Assembly (NCBI GenBank): GCA_945898195.1 | Contig: CAMDHM010000002.1 | Span: 96,874 to 160,873, forward strand | Source: Pseudobacteriovorax antillogorgiicola | GTDB lineage: Bacteria > Bdellovibrionota_B > Oligoflexia > Oligoflexales > RGVZ01 | Reading direction: 5' to 3' | DNA: 64,000 bases | Part shown: positions 59,059 through 64,000 of the stretch, in pieces | Position numbering within the stretch: the first letter of the stretch is position 1 | Layout of the letters: the number at the start of each line of letters is the position of its first letter | The notes under the pieces: generated by a model | Database searches by the model: none | What the model was told of the DNA's origin: nothing | What the model saw: the letters and a program-made list of their open reading frames with translations, nothing else | Position numbers and translations under genes: made by a program

Positions 59059-59076
59059 GAGTGCCTTGTTGCTAGA
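59059..59076 (+). repeat. direct repeat copy 2 (GAGTGCCTTGTTGCTAGA)
   Basis: 18/18 identical to 57591-57608. Confidence 0.95.
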
Positions 59077-59097
59077 AAATCATTAAGGCCATAACCG

Positions 59098-61722
59098 TCA
59101 CAACTCTGCTTGCAGAAGGTTGCGCGCCTTTGTTCGAAGGGCCATCCTGGAGGTCGCCATGGTGATAAAGATCGTTAGGGCGACAATAAGGAGGGCCGGG
59201 ATAACGGCAGCCTTGGCGGCAAAAACCCATGCGCCGTCAAACAAGAAAACAGACAGAACCCAGGCAATGCCAAAGCTGATGGCAAGGCCAGTGGCTGCCG
59301 CAAAAAAAGCGACGATTGCCGCCTCTCCAAGAACGCGAACGTAGACTTCGCGAAAGGATGCCCCAAGAACTTTGAGGATCGCCGTTTCGTAAGAGCGTGC
59401 TCGGGATTGTTGTAGGGTAATAGCTGTCAGGACGCCCATTCCGGCCACCAGGCAAAGCATTGCCATGGCGGTGATGGCTAGGGCCACCTGTTCTGAAATG
59501 GACAGGATCCGCGCGACGGAGGCCTTCACATCCACGATGGATATATTTGAGAAAGATTGGGCGAGCTCGCGCTGAAGCTTTTGTGTCGTATCAAAATCTG
59601 TTTCTGTGACTGTGCCCAAGTAGGTCCTGGGGGCATCGTCAATGACCCCTTTTTGAAATTGAACAAAAAAGTTGGGCTGAAAACTCGCCCAACGGACGCG
59701 ACGCAAGTTGACCACCCTACCCTTGACGGGGACGCCTTGAACGTTAAATTCAAGGACATCGTCGAGCCTTATACCGGTGCGTTCCGCGAAACGTTTTTCA
59801 AGAGAAATTTCCGGCAGGTCTTGTTTTGTTCGATCAAATGTTACCGTTTGAAACTCTCTGCCAGCGGCCAAAGCCTCGCTGCCAGTGAGGCGACCGCGGA
59901 CTGAAAGATTATAAGTCCGGTTTTTGAACTGCTCTTCGCTTTGTCTCTCCCGCGTGCCAGGAATATTGTCGAAAGTTTCTCCGATCCCCTTGTCGTTGAT
60001 GCGGTCTAGTCGCGCACGTATGAGGGGCGAAAATGATCCTGATGAAAGATTTCTTGATTCAAGAAAATTTCGCAGCGGAGCTTCCTGCTCCGGCTGAATG
60101 TCGAACAGAAAAAGTCCAGGCAAGGCCGTCTTTTCTGACGAGGTCAATTCGGAAGTCAAAATGGCCTGTATTTGAGGAACGGCACTGATCAAGGCCGCAC
60201 AAAGCCCCAAGGTAACAAAAGAGACTATTAGATTTTGGCTGGAACGCCTTGTATGACGCAAAGCCATTAACAACGGCCAAGATCTCCAGCGGGTTTGCTG
60301 CTTGATCATCCGAGATACCGGGGCAAGTGCACGGAGCAAGATGGTTCCCGATGCCGCTAGAATCAAGATTGAAATGCCAGTGATCACTAAAAAAAGAATG
60401 CCAGCCTTTGGGCTTCGTGCCTGCCATGAGGCCAATCCAAAGATAATTGCAATGGATGGGGCCGCGGCTAAAAGCCAGCGCGAGTTTTTAATTTTCGATG
60501 GGTCTTCGTGTTCACGGAAAAGGGTCGCTGCGCTCATGCCGTCAAGGTGCATGAAAACCGGCAGGCCAGCGATCGGAGTACCCAGGGTTCCCATGATCAA
60601 AGCCATGATCACGGAATCTTTTTGAATGGAGACTTTGATGCCTGTTCCCAAAAAAGGCGCGAGAATTTCTCGAATGGCGGGCAATAGCATTGCAGCAATG
60701 GCGACGGCACATATGGCCCCACCAAACCCAAGCAGGATCATTTGCCATCCGATGATCCATCTGGCAGACGAGGGCCTCGCCCCGATGGACTGCAGGATGG
60801 CGAGATCGCGAATTTTACTGCGAACGTGAGCAAGAATTAAAAAATTTCCGCCGATCCCCGATAGGATGATGGCCACGAGAGCTATGATGCCAAGATAATC
60901 CCCGAGAAATTTTAAGATGCGTCCAAGCTCATCTGTGGCAGAGGTGTGGCTTCTGATACGCAGGTCGCTACGGGTTTTAGCGAAGGCTTTAAATTTTGCC
61001 TCAAGTGCTTCAGCATCTGACGGTGCCTGAGCTTCAGAAAATTGAGCGGGCAAAGCGTATTGGCGCGTACGGGTTATCCTGCTGCCTAACTGGATTAAAC
61101 CAGTTTGATGCGCCCACTTTCGGCCGATGTAAATCCTTGGGGCAATCGAAAAACTTGCCGACGAAGTGGACGGATCGCTGGCGATAGTTCCCCGTAGGCG
61201 GAAAACTTGATCGCCGATCTTCACGGACTGTCCTGGTTTTAAGTCCAATTGAAAATAAAGCTCTGGTGCCGCCAAGGCGAGCGGCTCAACTTCCATTTGG
61301 CGGAATATCGGGTCCGTGGAGGGTTTGCCGTCTTCGCCCGTGAAGGCGACCTCCCCGTAAAAGGGAAAGGTTGGATCAACGGCGCGAATTTCCATCAGTC
61401 TCGCCGGTGGCGCGCCATGGGAGCTTTCAGTAACGGCTGCGACCATGCTGACCCAACCCGATTCTTCAGCAATGCGGGTTCCACGGGGGACCAGTGCGTC
61501 AAAGGCGGTGATCTCGTCGAAGGTGATTGGACGAAAGGCAGAAACGGCTATGTCGGCGCCCAAGATTTCCCGTGATTTTCCCGACAGGCTTTGGTCGATA
61601 GAGGACTTCAGGGCGGTGACCGTGATGAAGCCAGTCAAGCCAAGGGCAATGTTTAAAATAAAGAACAGAGAAAATTTCGGCGTGTTGATGATCTCGCGCC
61701 AGGCCAGGCGCCTCCAAATCAT
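59098..61722 (-). CDS. ABC transporter permease, FtsX/YbbP-like
   Basis: 874 aa; FtsX-type TM blocks; neighbours YbbA-like and TesA-like. Confidence 0.9.
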   Translation of the reverse strand: MIWRRLAWREIINTPKFSLFFILNIALGLTGFITVTALKSSIDQSLSGKSREILGADIAVSAFRPITFDEITAFDALVPRGTRIAEESGWVSMVAAVTESSHGAPPARLMEIRAVDPTFPFYGEVAFTGEDGKPSTDPIFRQMEVEPLALAAPELYFQLDLKPGQSVKIGDQVFRLRGTIASDPSTSSASFSIAPRIYIGRKWAHQTGLIQLGSRITRTRQYALPAQFSEAQAPSDAEALEAKFKAFAKTRSDLRIRSHTSATDELGRILKFLGDYLGIIALVAIILSGIGGNFLILAHVRSKIRDLAILQSIGARPSSARWIIGWQMILLGFGGAICAVAIAAMLLPAIREILAPFLGTGIKVSIQKDSVIMALIMGTLGTPIAGLPVFMHLDGMSAATLFREHEDPSKIKNSRWLLAAAPSIAIIFGLASWQARSPKAGILFLVITGISILILAASGTILLRALAPVSRMIKQQTRWRSWPLLMALRHTRRSSQNLIVSFVTLGLCAALISAVPQIQAILTSELTSSEKTALPGLFLFDIQPEQEAPLRNFLESRNLSSGSFSPLIRARLDRINDKGIGETFDNIPGTRERQSEEQFKNRTYNLSVRGRLTGSEALAAGREFQTVTFDRTKQDLPEISLEKRFAERTGIRLDDVLEFNVQGVPVKGRVVNLRRVRWASFQPNFFVQFQKGVIDDAPRTYLGTVTETDFDTTQKLQRELAQSFSNISIVDVKASVARILSISEQVALAITAMAMLCLVAGMGVLTAITLQQSRARSYETAILKVLGASFREVYVRVLGEAAIVAFFAAATGLAISFGIAWVLSVFLFDGAWVFAAKAAVIPALLIVALTIFITMATSRMALRTKARNLLQAEL

Positions 61723-62408
61723 TATGGCACCCTGTGCAACTGACCGTCGCGCAGCTGGTAGCGGTGGTCGCAGCGTTTGGCCAGTTCTTCGTTATGGGTG
61801 ACCAAGATCAGGGTGGTGCCTTCCTTACGCACCAAATCAAAGAGCAGGTCGGTGACGCGTTCCCCGGTTTTCGTGTCGAGGTTTCCGCTCGGTTCATCGG
61901 CCAGCAAAATTTTTGGCCTGACAACGAGGGCTCTGGCGATAGCCACGCGCTGGGATTCTCCGCCACTAAGTTGTGACGGAAGATGGCTGGAGCGAGATCC
62001 TAAGCCGACGGCTTCAAGGCGAGAAAGCGCCGCGGCCTCGGCGCTTTTGTTGCCTGCAATTTCTAGGGGGAGTGAGACGTTTTCTAGGGCAGTTAGGGTT
62101 TGGAGCAAATGAAATTGCTGAAAAACAATGCCAACCGTTTTGGCTCGAAATAAGGCAAGGTCGGCCTGAGACATATGGGTGATATCAATGCCGTCCATGG
62201 TGATGGTGCCCTGGTCGGGCTGGTCCAAGCCAGCGAGAAGGCCAAGCAGCGTTGACTTGCCGCTGCCAGAAGGTCCCGTGATGGCAATCGTTTGGGCGGA
62301 TAATGCCTCGAAATTTAGATCGGCTAAAACCGAAACTTTCTGACCGCTTCGGCTATAGGATTTTCCGACCTTTGCGACGGAGATGACAGGGCTTTGCGGA
62401 TTGCTCAC
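61722..62408 (-). CDS. ABC transporter ATP-binding protein, YbbA/LolD-like
   Basis: GPSGSGKSTLLGLLAGLD; QLSGGESQRVAIARALV; LLADEPSGNLD. Confidence 0.94.
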   Translation of the reverse strand: MSNPQSPVISVAKVGKSYSRSGQKVSVLADLNFEALSAQTIAITGPSGSGKSTLLGLLAGLDQPDQGTITMDGIDITHMSQADLALFRAKTVGIVFQQFHLLQTLTALENVSLPLEIAGNKSAEAAALSRLEAVGLGSRSSHLPSQLSGGESQRVAIARALVVRPKILLADEPSGNLDTKTGERVTDLLFDLVRKEGTTLILVTHNEELAKRCDHRYQLRDGQLHRVP

Positions 62409-63019
62409 AGCAGTGGCTCCAGATTTTTCCAGACGGTTTCAGTGATGATCCGGTGGCCTTGCGGGTTTGGGTGTAGGCCGTCGGGAAGGTTGAACTCAGG
62501 GTGGGCGGCGACCCCTTCGAGAAAAAACGGAATCAGGGCGACCTTTTGTTCGCGGGCAACAAGTTTGAAAGCCTCTTCAAAGGATTTGGCATAAGCGGGG
62601 CCATAGCTGGGAGGCATTTTCATTCCAGCCAGTAGAACCTTAATTTTATTTTCTTTGGCAATTTTGATCGTGTCTTCAAGATTTTTTTTCATTGCAGTGA
62701 CGGGTAGTCCGCGCAAGGCATCATTGGTGCCAAGTTCCAGGATCATATGGGTCGGTTTTTTAGGGGAACCCAAATGAAATTTCAGACGGGATGGCCCACT
62801 GGCTGATGTCGAGCCTGAGATACCTGCATTGAGGGCTTCGGCGGTCGGTCCAAGCTTTTTTTTGAGGCGTTTGTCGAGGAGTGCTGGAAACGCGGCGTCA
62901 GGGCTGATTTCTAAGCCTTCGGTCAGTGAATCTCCAAGGCAAAGGACCACGACGGGAGTCACTGCAAGGGCAGTTGAATTTAAAGAAAGGAAAGAAAGGA
63001 AAGATAAAATCCACTTCAT
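62405..63019 (-). CDS. SGNH/GDSL arylesterase, TesA-like
   Basis: VLCLGDSLTEG; ILELGTNDALRG; DGLHPNPQGHRI; start ATG 63019 with signal peptide. Confidence 0.9.
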   Translation of the reverse strand: MKWILSFLSFLSLNSTALAVTPVVVLCLGDSLTEGLEISPDAAFPALLDKRLKKKLGPTAEALNAGISGSTSASGPSRLKFHLGSPKKPTHMILELGTNDALRGLPVTAMKKNLEDTIKIAKENKIKVLLAGMKMPPSYGPAYAKSFEEAFKLVAREQKVALIPFFLEGVAAHPEFNLPDGLHPNPQGHRIITETVWKNLEPLL

Positions 63020-63096
63020 CGTGTTGCCTCGGTAGTTACGGAGGCAAGGATACACTAAGTGGTGCACCGTCATACACGAATATCGAACCGCAATCC

Positions 63097-63447
63097 TTGA
63101 GCTTGTTGCGTAAGCATCTGTATTTGTTTGACGCAAGAAAATCAAGAGATACCCCGGATAGGCGATTCTCGAACAATGAACATGTAAAGCAAGACATCCG
63201 TGGTCGCTTCGTAATGGAGATCAAAGTCTGGCGCATTGAGGACGGGAGGTATCCGCACAGCCTCAAATACTCTCTGGTTTTTATTGAACGTCAGACAAAG
63301 CGCAAAGTTTTGATGGACAATCACTTCCCTAAAAAGCCTCATTTGCATTTGGACGACACTGAAATCCCGTACGAACTTACCAGCATGTCGAAACTTCTTG
63401 ATGATTTTAGAAACCACATCTTTCAGCATTTTGGAGAAAAAATATGA
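63097..63447 (+). CDS. TumE-like toxin (DUF6516 family), start uncertain
   Basis: RFVMEIKVWRIEDGRYPHSLKYSLVFIE...GERVLMDNH-like core (here RKVLMDNHFPKKPHLHL); no ATG in suitable place, in-frame TTGs at 63097/63103/63106. Confidence 0.65.
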   Translation: MSLLRKHLYLFDARKSRDTPDRRFSNNEHVKQDIRGRFVMEIKVWRIEDGRYPHSLKYSLVFIERQTKRKVLMDNHFPKKPHLHLDDTEIPYELTSMSKLLDDFRNHIFQHFGEKI

Positions 63448-63812
63448 AGAAGCTGATCATTTCAATTAAGTCGCCAGCCCAGGCTCTCGATGAAGTCAGG
63501 ACTAGGTTAGAAACAGCTCAAAAGAAGCGCGGGAAGGTCACGCCGCATTATGAAATATCTTTTTCTGATATGAAGCAGTTCAAGAAATTTATTGGCAATA
63601 TAGATATGCTGACCAGTATTCAACTATTTAAGCCTAATAGTATCTATGAACTGGCAAGTGTCATGCAGAAAGATGTGGGTAACCTCAATCGACTGATCAC
63701 CTTCTTTGAAGAGATCGGCGCAATCAGGATTGAAGAAAAAGTTGTTGGCAGCAGGAATGTGAAGACTCCACTGGTGGACTACGATAAAATTGAGTTTGAT
63801 TTGGTGGCGTAG
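63444..63812 (+). CDS. TumA-like antitoxin, winged-HTH (MarR/HVO_A0114-like)
   Basis: ISFSDMKQFKKFIGN..IYELASVMQKDVGNLNRLITFFEEIGAIRIEE; 4-nt overlap with toxin-like ORF. Confidence 0.7.
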   Translation: MKKLIISIKSPAQALDEVRTRLETAQKKRGKVTPHYEISFSDMKQFKKFIGNIDMLTSIQLFKPNSIYELASVMQKDVGNLNRLITFFEEIGAIRIEEKVVGSRNVKTPLVDYDKIEFDLVA

Positions 63813-63929
63813 TTGGAGGTTAGTATTAAATCCGGACTCGTTCATTTTTTACGGGAGTGTAAGAAGTTTTGTGTAACCGGTCCTTTACGGGGGTAGACTA
63901 CGCGTCTATCTCTATGGAAGGAGCGGAAA

Positions 63930-64000
63930 ATGGAAATGACCTCATCATCGGAGCTGTCGTCCTTCGACCTGAGCAAGGTCGAAGCGAAGCTCAGAACCGT
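63930..64000 (+). CDS. possible start of a CDS running off the window
   Basis: GGAAGGAG upstream of ATG; MEMTSSSELSSFDLSKVEAKLRT; open to window end. Confidence 0.4.
   Translation, partial: MEMTSSSELSSFDLSKVEAKLRT

Larger units (their letters stand above)
57591..59076 (+). mobile_element. putative single-gene insertion cassette bounded by 18-bp direct repeats
   Basis: Direct repeats enclose exactly one ORF; excision between repeats restores an in-frame host 3' end (SALLLENH*). Confidence 0.6.

Noticed and set aside
57591-59076. Classical IS element interpretation of the direct-repeat unit
   Set aside because: No transposase-like ORF and no convincing terminal inverted repeats; retained instead as an atypical cassette hypothesis.
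1-64000. CRISPR array, rRNA or canonical phage/integrase island
   Set aside because: No regularly spaced repeats, no rRNA segments and no integrase, terminase or capsid-like ORFs seen in the track.

Overview
The window is densely coding and reads as ordinary bacterial chromosome. I see no rRNA, no CRISPR array and no tRNA I could support. The taxon is not determinable by eye; gene content is compatible with a Bdellovibrionota/Oligoflexia-like or deltaproteobacterial lineage (low-confidence inference). Layout: (1) ~0.8-15.4 kb, S10-spc-alpha ribosomal superoperon (rpsJ to rplQ, with secY, adk, infA, rpmJ, rpoA), with no rplX (L24) between rplN and rplE; (2) ~15.5-25.6 kb, OB-like lipoprotein, LptF/G permease, then a tight minus-strand run surA-like/ppiC-like/mfd/topoisomerase VI A/topoisomerase VI B; (3) ~25.7-31.8 kb, nitronate monooxygenase-like, TrhO, PuuD-like membrane protein plus separate lipoprotein cytochrome c, CinA-like, GpsA; (4) ~31.8-39.1 kb, nuoAHJKLMN, i.e. 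only the Complex I membrane arm; (5) ~39.1-56.3 kb, Lgt-like paralog, EamA permease, GldA/F/G-like ABC cassette with DUF4340, penicillin acylase, TrpS, IHF-like, PduO-type adenosyltransferase, PilB/PilC, aldehyde dehydrogenase; (6) ~56.5-64 kb, a hypothetical gene whose 3' end carries an apparent insertion of a lone AAA_14/DUF4143 ATPase cassette bounded by 18-bp perfect direct repeats, then YbbP/YbbA/TesA and a TumE/TumA-like toxin-antitoxin pair. The strongest leads are the direct-repeat-bounded ATPase cassette (57591-59076), the bacterial Topo VI genes in an apparent operon with mfd (17049-25636), and the missing rplX replaced by a short structured spacer.
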